Origin: Chloroflexota bacterium
GTDB lineage: Bacteria; Chloroflexota; Dehalococcoidia; Lucifugimonadales; Australimonadaceae
NCBI GenBank assembly: GCA_009838965.1
Contig: VXQP01000047.1
Span: forward strand, 1 to 38,472
DNA: 38,472 nucleotides
Reading direction: 5' to 3'
The position numbers were made by a program, and so were the translations under genes. The number at the start of each line of letters is the position of its first letter. The first letter of the stretch is position 1. Below, in pieces: positions 1 to 10,539 of the stretch. A model generated the notes under the pieces. That model saw only the letters and a program-made list of their open reading frames with translations. It did no database searches and was not told the origin of the DNA.

Positions 1-80
1 CCTCTCCCAGAGGGCGAGGTGGCTGCGAGGTTCCTGCCTGCGCAGGAACGACGGAAGGGCACCACGAGGGTGCCCTTCCC
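1..80. repeat. Composite intergenic palindromic repeat
   Basis: Three small modules lie in tandem: a CCTCTCCCAGAGGGCGAGGT hairpin at the left edge, the perfect palindrome GTTCCTGC-CTGC-GCAGGAAC at 30-49, and the hairpin GGAAGGGCACC/GGTGCCCTTCC at 53-79. The same modules recur in other intergenic regions of this window (5908-6012, 30969-31142, 38323-38342) but in different order, so this is a mosaic REP/BIME-like element and not unique sequence. Confidence 0.75.
53..79 (-). terminator. Hairpin downstream of rpoD, possible terminator
   Basis: A perfect 11-bp stem (53-63 with 69-79, 5-nt loop) begins about 25 bp past the rpoD stop. There is no T-tract on the rpoD strand after it, so intrinsic termination is uncertain. 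It may be a repeat module that also shapes mRNA 3' ends. Confidence 0.4.
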
Positions 81-103
81 GGGTCGTTTGTGCTGTGGCG
101 CGG

Positions 104-1849
<1,746 letters not shown>

Positions 1850-1893
1850 TGCTTCCTCCTCAGATAGGGGAGAGGTGTTCTGCTGCAGGCGGG

Positions 1894-3732
1894 TCAGTCG
1901 ACCCCCTTGGTGAAGAGATCCCGCAGCCGTTCGTTGACCTCCAGGGCTTGCCGTTGAACAGCTTGCACGTACTCAGGATCTGCAGGGGCATCGCCGACGG
2001 CGTCCGAGGAGAACGCTGCCGCCTCTTGTGCTTTCAAGTTACGGAGGCGCCTCTCCTCGAGCCTCCGCAAACAGCCGGTCCATTCCTCGGTGCGCTGCTT
2101 TCGATCGGCGGGAGGAAGCGCCTCCAGCGAATGCCTGACAAGTCGGTCGGCAAGTTGGCCGTCGAGCTGCGCTATCGCACCTTCCATCGTACCAGCATCC
2201 CGGAGTGCGAACAATACGGCCCGGTTCTCAGGTCGGACGAATGTGTCGGGGTCCACCTCCTCGACCTGCGCCAGAAACTCAGGGTCCTGCGCGAGCAGCG
2301 TAAGCACGCGTTCCTCAAGCGGGTCGTGCTCCGCGACGGTGAACACGGACTCCAACTCCCGGTTCCCGGCTTCCGGGGCGGGCCGCCGGGCGCGTTGCCG
2401 GCTGTGCAGCGGGCCCTGCATGCGCCCCACTGCGGCTTCCAGCGTCGCGACAGGGACGCCGACTATCTCCGCGAGCCTGCTGAAGTAGCGCTCCTGGTCC
2501 GCCCAGTTCGGCACGGCGAAGACGACCGGGAGGAGGCGCTCGACCAGCGCCGACTTGCCCTGCGCGGAGCCCATGTCGAGGCGGGACGCCTCGGCCCGGA
2601 TGAGGAACTCGACCGCCGGAACGGCGTCTGCCAACAGGCGCTGCCACTGCCCGGGGTCGTTGCGGATCAGTTCGTCCGGGTCCTTCCCCTCAGTGATGAG
2701 CGCGATGCGGAGCGAGGAGATGTCGTCCGGACGGTTCAGCACCTCGGTGCGCCTGCGGCCGGCCGCGGCGCTGCCGACGAGTTCCCACGTCGTGCGCAGC
2801 GACTGGAGCATCGCCTCCTGTCCCGCGGCGTCGGCGTCGAGCGCGAGCACGATGCGCTGCGCGCGCGCCTTGAGGAGCGCGACCTGCGTCTCCGTCAGGG
2901 CGGTGCCCATGGACGCGACGACGTTGCGGTAGCCGTTCTCGTGCGCGGCGATGACGTCCATGTACCCCTCGACTACGACCGCCTCACCCTCCGCGCCGAT
3001 GGCTTCACGGGCGCGGTCGAGGGCGTAGAGCATGCGGCCCTTGTCGAAGACCGAGGTCTGCGGGGTGTTGATGTACTTGGGGTCGGAGCCGTCCAGCGAG
3101 CGGCCCGCGAACCCGGCGATGCGTCCGTCCACGTCGCGCAGCGGGAACATGAGCCGTCCGCGGAACATGTCCCGCGAGGGCGAGCCGTCGTCGCCGCGCA
3201 GGACGAGGCCCGACCGGAGCAGCAGGTCGTCGTTGAAACCGAGCGCGCCGAGGCTGCGCAGGAGTTCGCTGCCGGTGGACGGAGCGTAGCCGATGCCGAA
3301 GCGGGCGGTGGCGTCCTCGCCGATATGTCGCCCCTCCACGTAGGAGCGCGCCTGCGCTCCGCGCTCGGCGTTGAACGACTGCTTGAAGAACTGCTGCGCG
3401 GAGTCGTTGAGAGCGTAGAGCGGGTCGTCGTCGTTGCGCTGGCGCCGCTCCTCGATGCGGACGCCCGCCTGCGCGGCGAGGAGGCGCATCGCGCCGGTGA
3501 AGTCGGTGTTCTCCGTCCGCATGACGAACGAGAACATGTCGCCGCCGGTCGCGCATCCGCCGAAGCAGCGCCAGTTCTGGGTGTCGGGGAAGACGACGAA
3601 CGAGGGGGTGCGTTCCTGATGGAAGGGGCAGCGAGCGTGGTAGTTCTTGCCGGTGCGTTTCAGGTCAGGGACGTAGCCGGAGACGACATCGACGATGTCG
3701 AGGCGCGCCCGGATGTCGTCCACTGTGCTCAT
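1894..3732 (-). CDS. dnaG: DNA primase DnaG
   Basis: Synthesises RNA primers at the replication fork with the DnaB helicase. The 612-aa protein has the usual order: an N-terminal CHC2 zinc finger (C35, H38, C56, C60), an RNA-polymerase core, a TOPRIM domain with EGYMD (255-259) and the metal-binding DAD (299-301), and a C-terminal helical DnaB-interaction region. The last zinc pair is spaced CX3C (CFGGC), one residue longer than the CX2C of the E. coli type; I recall this insertion from Chloroflexota primases but could not check it. The ATG has an AGGGGAG ribosome site. rpoD lies 44 bp downstream. A TAGAAT -10-like hexamer lies just upstream in the 103-bp gap shared with the divergent MFS gene. 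Confidence 0.97.
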   Translation of the reverse strand: MSTVDDIRARLDIVDVVSGYVPDLKRTGKNYHARCPFHQERTPSFVVFPDTQNWRCFGGCATGGDMFSFVMRTENTDFTGAMRLLAAQAGVRIEERRQRNDDDPLYALNDSAQQFFKQSFNAERGAQARSYVEGRHIGEDATARFGIGYAPSTGSELLRSLGALGFNDDLLLRSGLVLRGDDGSPSRDMFRGRLMFPLRDVDGRIAGFAGRSLDGSDPKYINTPQTSVFDKGRMLYALDRAREAIGAEGEAVVVEGYMDVIAAHENGYRNVVASMGTALTETQVALLKARAQRIVLALDADAAGQEAMLQSLRTTWELVGSAAAGRRRTEVLNRPDDISSLRIALITEGKDPDELIRNDPGQWQRLLADAVPAVEFLIRAEASRLDMGSAQGKSALVERLLPVVFAVPNWADQERYFSRLAEIVGVPVATLEAAVGRMQGPLHSRQRARRPAPEAGNRELESVFTVAEHDPLEERVLTLLAQDPEFLAQVEEVDPDTFVRPENRAVLFALRDAGTMEGAIAQLDGQLADRLVRHSLEALPPADRKQRTEEWTGCLRRLEERRLRNLKAQEAAAFSSDAVGDAPADPEYVQAVQRQALEVNERLRDLFTKGVD

Positions 3733-3835
3733 GCTCCCCTACTTGATTCTACGTCGCCGGAGCCCCTGAGGTTGCATGTTTTCGGGCGACTATGCGTGCC
3801 GGAACCAGTAGCGTAACCTGCCCGCGAGCGTTCTC

Positions 3836-5152
3836 TTGACCACCCCCAACCCGAAACCCCAGCGCCGCATCTTCTACGGCTGGTACATCCTCGGCGTCAT
3901 CCTGCTGACGGGGCTGTTCGCAGGCCCCACAAGCCAGGTCTTCATCGGCATACTCGTCGACCCGATCAGCGAGGACACGGGATGGAGCGCCACCGCCATC
4001 GCGGGAGCCGTGACCGTCGGCGGCGTTCTGGCGGGCGTGGGCTCGCCGCTCGTGGGGTTCCTCGCCGATCGCTACAGCCCGCGCGTGCTGATGACGCTGG
4101 GCGTGGTGCTCATGGGCGCCTCTTTCTTCCTCATCGCGGCCGCGCCGGGTGTCTGGGTGCTGATGGCGGGGTACGCCATCGCCCGGGGTATCGCGCAGAA
4201 CATGATCGCGGGCGTCGTTCCGCGCGTGGTTGCCGTCAACTGGTTCCGCAGGATGCGGGGCCGCGCCATCGGGCTCGTGGGGACAGCGCATCCGATAGGC
4301 ACATTCGTGCTGGGCCCTGTTGCGCTGCTGATCATCAGCGCGGGATACAACTGGCGGAGCGTGTGGGTCGTCCTCGGCATCGCCGTCATCGTCTTCCTCG
4401 TTCTGCCCAATGCGCTCATCATCCGTCGAACGCCGGAGGAGATGGGGCTGCTGCCGGACGGCGACGACGTTACGGAGGCGGGCGGGCAGGCGGCGGTCGA
4501 GGCGAGCGCACGGGAGGCCGCGCAGTCGTGGACGTTCCGTGAGGCGATGCGGACGCCGTCGTTCGTCCTCATCCTCATCGCCATCGTGCTCACGAACTAC
4601 GGTGGCGGAGGGCTGCCGTTCCACATGCCGCAGTACTACGGACAGGAAGGATTCGCAGTGCAGATAGGCGTCGCCGCTGTGAGCATGTTCGCCATCTCAG
4701 GCGCGTTCGCGAACACGCTCTGGGGGTTCCTGGCAGAGCGGATATCGGAGCGCCTGCTGGGCATCTTCACGATGCTCATGGGAACGGCGCTCGCGCTGGG
4801 CTTCCAGTTCGTGTCGAACCCCGTTGTGGCGGTCGCGTACGGCGTCCTGCTCGGCGTGGCGTCGCGCGGGGAAGGTTCCATCCTGATGATCCTCATCGCA
4901 AACTACTACGGCAGGCGCTCCTACGGCGCCATCTCCGGAGTCGTGCAGACCGCGCTGCTCGTCGGGCTTGCGCTCGGCCCCTTGATCATGTCGATGGTCA
5001 GGGAGTCCACGGGCTCTTATCTTCCCGTCTTCTACTCCGCCGCCGTAACCTTCACCATCGCAGCCGTGCTGCTGGCGCTTGCCGCGAAGCCGAAGCGCCC
5101 GCAGCACGCGCCCAACGCCGCAATCAATGCAGGAGGAGGCTCGCAGCCATGA
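3836..5152 (+). CDS. MFS transporter (monocarboxylate/oxalate-formate antiporter type)
   Basis: Predicted inner-membrane secondary transporter of 438 aa with about 12 hydrophobic helices in two halves. The N-terminal FYGWYILG motif before TM1 and the LADRYSPR loop between TM2 and TM3 are typical of the MCT/OFA branch of the major facilitator superfamily, whose members move small organic acids. A polar linker around residues 205-225 separates the halves. The start is TTG at 3836; no ATG lies near the N-terminus. Its stop overlaps the start of the following class II aldolase gene by four bases (ATGA), so the two are translationally coupled and the substrate is probably the one handled by that aldolase. 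The exact substrate cannot be read from sequence. Confidence 0.85.
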   Translation: MTTPNPKPQRRIFYGWYILGVILLTGLFAGPTSQVFIGILVDPISEDTGWSATAIAGAVTVGGVLAGVGSPLVGFLADRYSPRVLMTLGVVLMGASFFLIAAAPGVWVLMAGYAIARGIAQNMIAGVVPRVVAVNWFRRMRGRAIGLVGTAHPIGTFVLGPVALLIISAGYNWRSVWVVLGIAVIVFLVLPNALIIRRTPEEMGLLPDGDDVTEAGGQAAVEASAREAAQSWTFREAMRTPSFVLILIAIVLTNYGGGGLPFHMPQYYGQEGFAVQIGVAAVSMFAISGAFANTLWGFLAERISERLLGIFTMLMGTALALGFQFVSNPVVAVAYGVLLGVASRGEGSILMILIANYYGRRSYGAISGVVQTALLVGLALGPLIMSMVRESTGSYLPVFYSAAVTFTIAAVLLALAAKPKRPQHAPNAAINAGGGSQP

Positions 5153-5895
5153 CGACGAACACGGAGATCGAGGCGCTGAAGCGCCAGGTAGCGGACAGTT
5201 CGCACGTGCTCGACCACCAGGGGCTGGTGGACTTCCACGGCCATGTCAGCGCGCGCGTACCAGGCACGAACGTGCTCTACATCAAGCCGGTGCTGCGTCC
5301 GCACAATCAGATACGCGCGGAGGACATCATCGCGGTCGACATCGACGCCTATCTCGAAGGCGGCGACTCGCAGTGGAACCCGTTCGACCAGCGCGGACGG
5401 ACGATAACCGAGCCGGTGCCGCCGCGCGAGACGGCGCTGCACGCGGCCATCATGCGGGCGAGGACGGACGTGAACTCGGTCGTGCACACGCACCAGATGG
5501 TGGCGACCTCGATAGGCGCGGGAAACGTTCCCATCAGGGCACTCCAGAACCAAGGCATCCCGTTCGCGCCGGAGACGCCCATCTACCACAGACCCGACCT
5601 CATCACGACGACCGCACTGGGGGAGGAGGTCGCGGAGACGCTGGGCGACCGGACCGCGGCGCTGCTCCGCGGGCACGGCGTCGTGGTGGTGGGCGAGTCG
5701 ATGGACCACTCGGTGTCGAACACGATCTATCTCGAACGCGCCGCGATCACCCAGGTCATCGCGACTATCGTGGGGACACCGACTCCGCTGACGGACGAGT
5801 ACGTCGCGCGGTTCGGGCCGGACTGGTCGCGCCGGGCGTCGCACGCGTACGAGTACTTCAGGTCGCTCGTGCCGAGTTTGAAGGTGATGGAGTAG
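5149..5895 (+). CDS. Class II aldolase/adducin family protein
   Basis: Zn-dependent aldolase or decarboxylase fold of the fuculose-phosphate aldolase/AraD type, 248 aa, cytoplasmic. Visible are the HGHVSAR substrate loop (near residue 27), the metal-ligand HTH in VVHTHQM (near residue 106), and a third His in the RGHGVVVVGES loop (near residue 174). The family retro-aldolises sugar phosphates or decarboxylates hydroxy acids; the substrate is unknown here. Translation is coupled to the upstream MFS transporter by an ATGA overlap. A second family member lies convergent at 6021-6776, but the two differ clearly and are not a recent tandem duplication. Confidence 0.88.
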   Translation: MTTNTEIEALKRQVADSSHVLDHQGLVDFHGHVSARVPGTNVLYIKPVLRPHNQIRAEDIIAVDIDAYLEGGDSQWNPFDQRGRTITEPVPPRETALHAAIMRARTDVNSVVHTHQMVATSIGAGNVPIRALQNQGIPFAPETPIYHRPDLITTTALGEEVAETLGDRTAALLRGHGVVVVGESMDHSVSNTIYLERAAITQVIATIVGTPTPLTDEYVARFGPDWSRRASHAYEYFRSLVPSLKVME

Positions 5896-5907
5896 GGGCA
5901 ATCCAAA

Positions 5908-6012
5908 CCCTCACCCGCCTCTGCGCGGCGACCTCTCCCAGGGGGAGAGGTGAGGAAGGGCACCCACAAGGGGCGCCCCTACATCAGGCGAGGTTCCTGC
6001 CTGCGCAGGAAC
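5908..6012. repeat. Composite intergenic palindromic repeat
   Basis: Between convergent genes. It contains a CCCTCACCCGCC lead-in, the stem ACCTCTCCC/GGGAGAGGT (5931-5951, 3-nt loop), an AAGGGCACCCACAAGGGGCG module (from 5956), and the palindrome GTTCCTGCCTGCGCAGGAAC (5993-6012). These modules also occur at 1-80, 30969-31142 and 38323-38342. Hairpins here could end transcription from both sides, though no T-tract is present. Confidence 0.8.
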
Positions 6013-6020
6013 GACGGCAG

Positions 6021-6776
6021 TTAACGTTGGGCGAGGGCGGCGTAGTGGTGCCAGATGCCGCTGGGCTTGCGCGGCGTCGGGGCGACCTCCGGGGTGAGGT
6101 GGTCGGCCTGGGGCAGGGAGCGCATGTTGGCGACGAACTCGGCGGCCTGCTCGGGCGTGAGGACGGCGTGCCCGCTGCCGACGGCGCAGAACGCAAGGTA
6201 GTTCATGCGCGCCTGCTCCTCCAGGTGCAGCATGTTCACGATGGCGTCCTCCATGTCGCCGCCGACGGTCGCCGCGCCGTGGCCCTGCAGGAGGATGGCG
6301 CTGTGGCTGCCCATCAGACGTGCGACCTCCGCACCGTCCTTCTCGTGGATGATGAGGCGCGGGCTGGGGAACATCGGCAGCGGCTCCGCGAAGAGCGGCA
6401 TGCCCTCGATGCACATCGGCCCCATCTGCTCCTGCAGGACGCTCATGAGCACGGTGTAGCGCGGGTGGACGTGGACGACGGAGTTGACATCCGGGCGCTC
6501 GCGCAGCAGGCATGAGTGCATCTTCACCTCGTTCGGGAGGTTGAGCTCCTTCGGGCCGCCCGCCTTGTAGCCGTTCACGTCCACGACGACCATGTGCTCG
6601 GCGTAGGTCTGGGAAAGCGCGGGGCCGAGCGCCTTGATGACGAACCTGTCCGGGTCGTCCGGGAGGCGCACGCTCACGTGCCCGCGTTCGATGGTTGAGG
6701 CGTCGGCGAGCCCCATCTCGTACAGCATGCGGCTCGCCAGCGCGGCCTCTTCCATGAGTTCGGTCAGGTCTGCCAT
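6021..6776 (-). CDS. Class II aldolase/adducin family protein (second copy)
   Basis: The 251-aa protein has the class II aldolase hallmarks: GHVSVRLPDD near residue 33, the metal-binding HVH in VVHVHPRYT (near residue 103), and QGHGAATVGGD near residue 164. It is likely a Zn-dependent aldolase or decarboxylase of small hydroxy acids or sugar phosphates. An AAGGAG ribosome site lies 7 bp before its ATG. It follows the amidase gene by 21 bp and is the last gene of the minus-strand operon AtzG-like protein, amidase, aldolase. This suggests one pathway in which an amide is hydrolysed and the product cleaved; that pathway is inference. Confidence 0.88.
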   Translation of the reverse strand: MADLTELMEEAALASRMLYEMGLADASTIERGHVSVRLPDDPDRFVIKALGPALSQTYAEHMVVVDVNGYKAGGPKELNLPNEVKMHSCLLRERPDVNSVVHVHPRYTVLMSVLQEQMGPMCIEGMPLFAEPLPMFPSPRLIIHEKDGAEVARLMGSHSAILLQGHGAATVGGDMEDAIVNMLHLEEQARMNYLAFCAVGSGHAVLTPEQAAEFVANMRSLPQADHLTPEVAPTPRKPSGIWHHYAALAQR

Positions 6777-6797
6777 GTCGGACTCCTTGTTGTCGTA

Positions 6798-8207
6798 TCA
6801 GCCCAGCGGGGGCTGGCGCATGTGCCAGTCGGTCGCGGTCTGGTAGGCGTGCGCGGCGCGGAGCACGAGCGCGTCGTTCAGGCGCGCGCCGCCGAGCATG
6901 AGTCCGAGCGGCAGACCGTCGGGCGAGAAGCCGCACGGCACCGATGCACTCGGCATGCGCGCGAGGTTGAAGACGCGCGTAAGCTTCAGCAGCGCCTCCC
7001 GTGACGATATCTCGACACCCCCGAGACTCAGCGTGTCCTGCTCCGCGAGCGGGGCGGGTGTGGCAACGCTGGGCATCGCTATGAGGTCTACGTGTGTGAG
7101 CGCCTGCGCCACCGCCTGCGCATACGCGACGCGGGCCTGCTGCGCCCGGGCGTAGGCCGTCGCGGGGACGAAGAAGCCGGACTCGAAGCGGCGGCGTATC
7201 GCCTGGTCCATGCGGTCGCCGTCCCGGAGCACTCGCGCGCCGTGGGCCATCGCGGCCTCGGCGGTTGTGATGCCGGCGGCGATGGGGGTCGTCCACTCCA
7301 GCTCGGGCAGCGATATCTCCATCACCTGCGCGCCGAGCCCTTCCAGCGTGCGCCTCGCGGCCTCGAACGCGAGCGCGACGTCGGTGTCGATCGCCTCCCA
7401 GACGTACTGCAGGGGCACGCCGATGCGGAGCCCGCTCACGCCGCCCTCCAGCGACGCGACGTAGTCGGCCTTCGGGGCGGTTATCGAGACCGGGTCACGC
7501 TCGTCGTGGCCCGCGAGGACGTTCAGGAGCAGGGCGAGGTCCTCGACGGTGCGCGCCATCGGGCCTGCGGTGTCGAGCGAGTGCGAGAGCGGGGTGACGC
7601 CGAAGCGGCTCACGAGACCGAACGTCGGTTTTATCCCGGAGATGCCGCAGAGCGAGGACGGTATGCGGATGGAGCCGCCGGTGTCCGAGCCGAGGCCGAA
7701 GGGGAAGAAGCCCGATGCAACGCCTGAGCCGGTGCCGCTGGACGAGCCGCCGGGCATGCGGCCCTCGCCCCACGGGTTGCGCGGCATGCCGTAAGTGGCG
7801 TTCTGTCCGGTGGGGCCGAACGCGTACTCGACGGTGTTCACCTTGCCCATGGAGATAGCGCCCGCTTCGCGGAGCAGGCGTACGGCGGTGGCGTCTTCAT
7901 CCGGTACGAACTCGGCGTCGATCGCCGAGCCGGAGGTCGTCACGATGCCTGCGCTCCAGTAGATGTCCTTGATACCGAACGGCACGCCGTGCAGCGGGCC
8001 GCGCGAACGCCCCGCGGCGAGCTCGGCGTCGGCGGCGCGGGCGTCGGCCATCGCATCCTCGGAGGTGCGCGTGATGAACGCGCCGACCTGCGGTTCGAGG
8101 GCGTCAGCGCGGGCGACGAACGCACCCACGGCCTCGGTTGCGGAGAGCTCCTTCGTGGCGATGCGGCGTGCGAGGTCGGCTGCGGAGAGAGAGGTGACGT
8201 CCGTCAT
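6798..8207 (-). CDS. Amidase (amidase-signature family, AtzE/GatA-like)
   Basis: Hydrolyses a C-N bond of an amide or carbamoyl substrate with a Ser-cisSer-Lys triad. In the 469-aa protein the triad is visible as K80 (in VPFGIKD), S155 (GGSSSG) and S179 (DTGGSIR). The 24-residue gap between the two serines matches characterised family members. Length is normal for the family. The C-terminus ends with a W...PPL tail shared with the second amidase at 15447-16850. The start overlaps by ATGA the small AtzG/GatC-like gene upstream, and a class II aldolase follows 21 bp downstream. It is not GatA of the tRNA amidotransferase as far as context shows, since no gatB is nearby. Substrate unknown. Confidence 0.88.
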   Translation of the reverse strand: MTDVTSLSAADLARRIATKELSATEAVGAFVARADALEPQVGAFITRTSEDAMADARAADAELAAGRSRGPLHGVPFGIKDIYWSAGIVTTSGSAIDAEFVPDEDATAVRLLREAGAISMGKVNTVEYAFGPTGQNATYGMPRNPWGEGRMPGGSSSGTGSGVASGFFPFGLGSDTGGSIRIPSSLCGISGIKPTFGLVSRFGVTPLSHSLDTAGPMARTVEDLALLLNVLAGHDERDPVSITAPKADYVASLEGGVSGLRIGVPLQYVWEAIDTDVALAFEAARRTLEGLGAQVMEISLPELEWTTPIAAGITTAEAAMAHGARVLRDGDRMDQAIRRRFESGFFVPATAYARAQQARVAYAQAVAQALTHVDLIAMPSVATPAPLAEQDTLSLGGVEISSREALLKLTRVFNLARMPSASVPCGFSPDGLPLGLMLGGARLNDALVLRAAHAYQTATDWHMRQPPLG

Positions 8208-8389
8208 TCCATGCCTCCGACGGCCAGCTCGACGGGGATGTGGTCGACCGGCAGGTCGTCCAGCGGAGCGATGCGTCCGAGCATCGCCTCCACCTCGGGG
8301 CGCAGCTTCTCCAGGTGTTCGGGACCGGCGGTAATCCTGGCGGCGCGCGCCATCGAGGCGAACGCGTCCGGGGTCAGTTCAGGGGACAT
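8204..8389 (-). CDS. Small AtzG/GatC-like amidase partner protein
   Basis: A 61-aa protein starting at an ATG with a GGAGA ribosome site about 6 bp upstream. A longer frame upstream would run into the divergent HAD gene and is rejected. Sequence is weakly conserved, but helical content, an LTPDAF start, an acidic middle and a PVDHIPVELA end resemble GatC and AtzG, the small subunits that stabilise GatA/AtzE-type amidases. The strongest evidence is context: it is translationally coupled (ATGA) to an amidase, and an analogous 73-aa gene precedes the other amidase at 15236. Assignment is by size, position and faint similarity. Confidence 0.65.
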   Translation of the reverse strand: MSPELTPDAFASMARAARITAGPEHLEKLRPEVEAMLGRIAPLDDLPVDHIPVELAVGGME

Positions 8390-8418
8390 GGCAGTCTCCG
8401 TCGGGCAGGCTGCGCGCA

Positions 8419-8453
8419 AGTATAGCGGCTCATCGCGAGCGCGCTCGTATAAT
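8419..8453. promoter_or_regulatory. Divergent promoter pair with palindromic operator candidate
   Basis: In the 70-bp gap between the AtzG-like/amidase operon (minus) and the HAD gene (plus), a TATACT -10 reads leftward (8424 to 8419) and a perfect TATAAT -10 reads rightward (8448-8453). Between them, abutting the rightward -10, is the perfect 12-bp palindrome CGAGCGCGCTCG (8436-8447), which also covers the -35 position of the leftward promoter. Neither promoter has a consensus -35, fitting control by a bound regulator. No experiment supports this. Confidence 0.5.
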
Positions 8454-8459
8454 GGCGGG

Positions 8460-9128
8460 GTGAGCATCCCCTTCCGCGCTATCGTTTTCGATTTCGACGG
8501 CCTCATCGTCGACACCGAGCAACCCATCTACGAGGCGTATTCATCGATATTCGCGGAGCTGGGTGCATCGCTTCCACTGAGCGTCTGGCAGGACGTGATC
8601 GGCCAGGGCGTGGGTAACGATGCCGCATTTGTCCACCTCGAAAGCACTATCGGGCGAGAGGTGGACCGTGAGGCGATACGCGCAGAGGCGCGGGCGAGGC
8701 GTCGCGACGTGACACTCACGCTCCCGCCGCGCGAAGGCGCAGGCGAACTCATCGCGGAGGCGAGAGAGGCTGGCCTCTCGCTCGCTGTGGCGTCGAGTTC
8801 CACGCATGCCTGGGTGGACTGGCATCTCGACCGGCTCGGGTTGCTGCCCTCGTTCGACGCTGTCTGCACCCGCGACGACGTCGGGGAGCCGAAGCCGAGC
8901 CCGGCGGTGTACTGCCTGGCGCTCGACCGGCTGGGGATGCAGCCGCACGAGGCGTTCGCGATCGAGGACTCGCCGCACGGGGTGACGGCGGCGAAGGCAG
9001 CGGGACTGCGGTGTGTCGCCGCGCCGAACCCGCTCACGGCGAACATGGACCTGCGCCACGCAGACCACCTGTTGCCGTCGCTGGCGGGCGTCTCGCTCTC
9101 GGACGTCGTGGCGGGACTGGTGGAGTAG
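8460..9128 (+). CDS. HAD-superfamily phosphatase, beta-phosphoglucomutase/PGP-like
   Basis: The 222-aa HAD hydrolase has all four motifs: DFDGLIVDTE (nucleophile D11, acid D13), the VASSST serine/threonine of motif II, the motif III lysine in GEPKPSP, and FAIEDSPHGVTAAKAAG (motif IV). It likely dephosphorylates or isomerises a small phospho-metabolite. The start is GTG at 8460, the only start that places the motif at the expected distance; the ATG at 8452 is out of frame. There is no ribosome site, and a perfect TATAAT ends six bases before the GTG, so the mRNA is probably leaderless. It ends 10 bp from the convergent lipoprotein gene. Confidence 0.9.
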   Translation: MSIPFRAIVFDFDGLIVDTEQPIYEAYSSIFAELGASLPLSVWQDVIGQGVGNDAAFVHLESTIGREVDREAIRAEARARRRDVTLTLPPREGAGELIAEAREAGLSLAVASSSTHAWVDWHLDRLGLLPSFDAVCTRDDVGEPKPSPAVYCLALDRLGMQPHEAFAIEDSPHGVTAAKAAGLRCVAAPNPLTANMDLRHADHLLPSLAGVSLSDVVAGLVE

Positions 9129-9138
9129 GCAATGCCCT

Positions 9139-10416
9139 TTACTCCGTTGCCGAGGGCACCCAGAACGCGAGGCGGCCTTCGGCGACGGCGCGCGGCGGAG
9201 CGTTGCCGACCATGTCCACGATCCAGACCTGCGGCCCTACGTCCCGCTCGACAGCGCCCGCGAACACCAGTTTCGTGGAATCCGCCGACCAGATGAGGTG
9301 CGAGGGAGCGAACTGGTCGAAGAACTGGGTGTGGGTGAGGAAGTCCGGCGTCGAGATGAAGCGGGTCAAGTGCCCCACGCCACCGGAAGGGTCGACGACC
9401 TGCCAGGTGAGGGCATCGTCGTAGGCTGCACGGGCGATAAGCTCGCCATCCGGGGACCAGAAGAAGGCGGCCGTGCGGCCAGGCGCGAGCAACCGAGGCA
9501 GGTCTGAGCCGTCGTCCTTCACGACGCGCAGTTCGGCATAGAACAGGCTCGACGACCGCTTGGTGGCGACCGCGATGCGGTCACCGGCGGGCGACCAGGC
9601 GAAGGCTGCCTCGCCGGAGATATCCATCAGGGTGACGCGGTCCGTTCCGTCGAGGTTCGAGGTGACGAGCTTGCCCATGCCGCTCTCGTCGACGACGTAG
9701 GCGATGCGCTTGCCATCCGGACTGAACGCTGGGACGCGGTAGCGGAACGAGTCCGCGTCGAGGTCGAGGGTGGAGCGGTCGTGCGTATCGTGGAGCAGCA
9801 ACTGCTCACGCCGGTGTACGAGGATGTACCTGCTGTCGGGCGACCAGACGTGGTAGAGCGGGGCGTTAGCTGAGACCTCGTAGGGCTCGCCGCCGTCGGC
9901 GCGGACGGCGAAGAGGCCGAGTCCCTGACCGGGACCTCGCGGAGCGACGAACGAGAGATGCCGCGAGTCCGGAGCCCAGAGAGCGTAGTGCGGGGCGCCG
10001 TTGGCGACGAGGGGGACGGAACCAGGCTGGGTCTCGTGGAGCTGGCGCTCCGTCGAACCGTCGGCGTCGAGCAGGATGAGGCCCGCGAGCGCGTTACCGT
10101 CGAGGCCTGGCGTGCGCGAGATGGCGATGAGCCTGCCGTCCGGAGACCAGGTTGGCCAGGTGTAACGGACGCTCTGGGTCTGCTGCGGGCGTAACGCGAT
10201 GTTCGTACCAGAGGGGGCTGACGCGCTTCTGCTGGTGAAGCGTTCGGGGTTGCCGCCGCCGCCCTCCACGGTCCAGACGTCGAAGTGCGGGCTGACGAAG
10301 ACGATGCGCTGGGTGCTGGATGGTTCCGGCGTATCGGGTGCCGGCTCGTCGTTGCCGCACGCCGCTATGGCGAGAAGCAACGGGGCTATGAATGCGGTAC
10401 GGAGCAGTAGCCTCAA
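9139..10416 (-). CDS. Beta-propeller (TolB/WD40-like) lipoprotein
   Basis: An exported protein of about 425 aa with repeated blades carrying TWSPDG, LWAPDS, VWSPDS, AFSPDG, AWSPAG, FWSPDG and IWSADS, the PD40/TolB signature of a six- to seven-bladed propeller. With the TTG start at 10416 (GGGAG site nine bases upstream) the N-terminus is MRLLLRTAFIAPLLLAIAAC, an ideal lipoprotein signal with lipobox LAAC. The frame stays open to a TTG at 10455, but those codons fall in a dispersed repeat. The protein probably sits on the outer face of the membrane as a binding scaffold; ligand unknown. Not part of a Tol-Pal cluster. Confidence 0.8.
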   Translation of the reverse strand: MRLLLRTAFIAPLLLAIAACGNDEPAPDTPEPSSTQRIVFVSPHFDVWTVEGGGGNPERFTSRSASAPSGTNIALRPQQTQSVRYTWPTWSPDGRLIAISRTPGLDGNALAGLILLDADGSTERQLHETQPGSVPLVANGAPHYALWAPDSRHLSFVAPRGPGQGLGLFAVRADGGEPYEVSANAPLYHVWSPDSRYILVHRREQLLLHDTHDRSTLDLDADSFRYRVPAFSPDGKRIAYVVDESGMGKLVTSNLDGTDRVTLMDISGEAAFAWSPAGDRIAVATKRSSSLFYAELRVVKDDGSDLPRLLAPGRTAAFFWSPDGELIARAAYDDALTWQVVDPSGGVGHLTRFISTPDFLTHTQFFDQFAPSHLIWSADSTKLVFAGAVERDVGPQVWIVDMVGNAPPRAVAEGRLAFWVPSATE

Positions 10417-10430
10417 CCTGGCCGTCTCCC

Positions 10431-10487
10431 GAGAGATGCTTCGACTGCGCCTCAAGGCTACGCCCTTCGGCTTCGCTCAGCATGACA
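10431..10487. repeat. Dispersed repeat of the GAGATKCYTCGACT...CTCAGCATGAC type
   Basis: A roughly 57-bp unit reading GAGAGATGCTTCGACTGCGC and ending CTTCGCTCAGCATGACA. Related units form the inverted pair at 38173-38206 and 38236-38292. It abuts the 5' end of the lipoprotein gene and, read through, would add a spurious N-terminus. A CCCTCACCCGCC module (10510-10521), shared with the other mosaics, follows it. Confidence 0.7.
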
Positions 10488-10539
10488 GCCCCGCGTCCCG
10501 CCGGAGTACCCTCACCCGCCGCCGCTCCAGCGGGGCGGA

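Noticed and set aside
6485-6495. TTGACA inside the class II aldolase gene, and another near 25107 inside the dehydrogenase gene
   Set aside because: Both lie within coding sequence, point away from a gene start, and have no paired -10.
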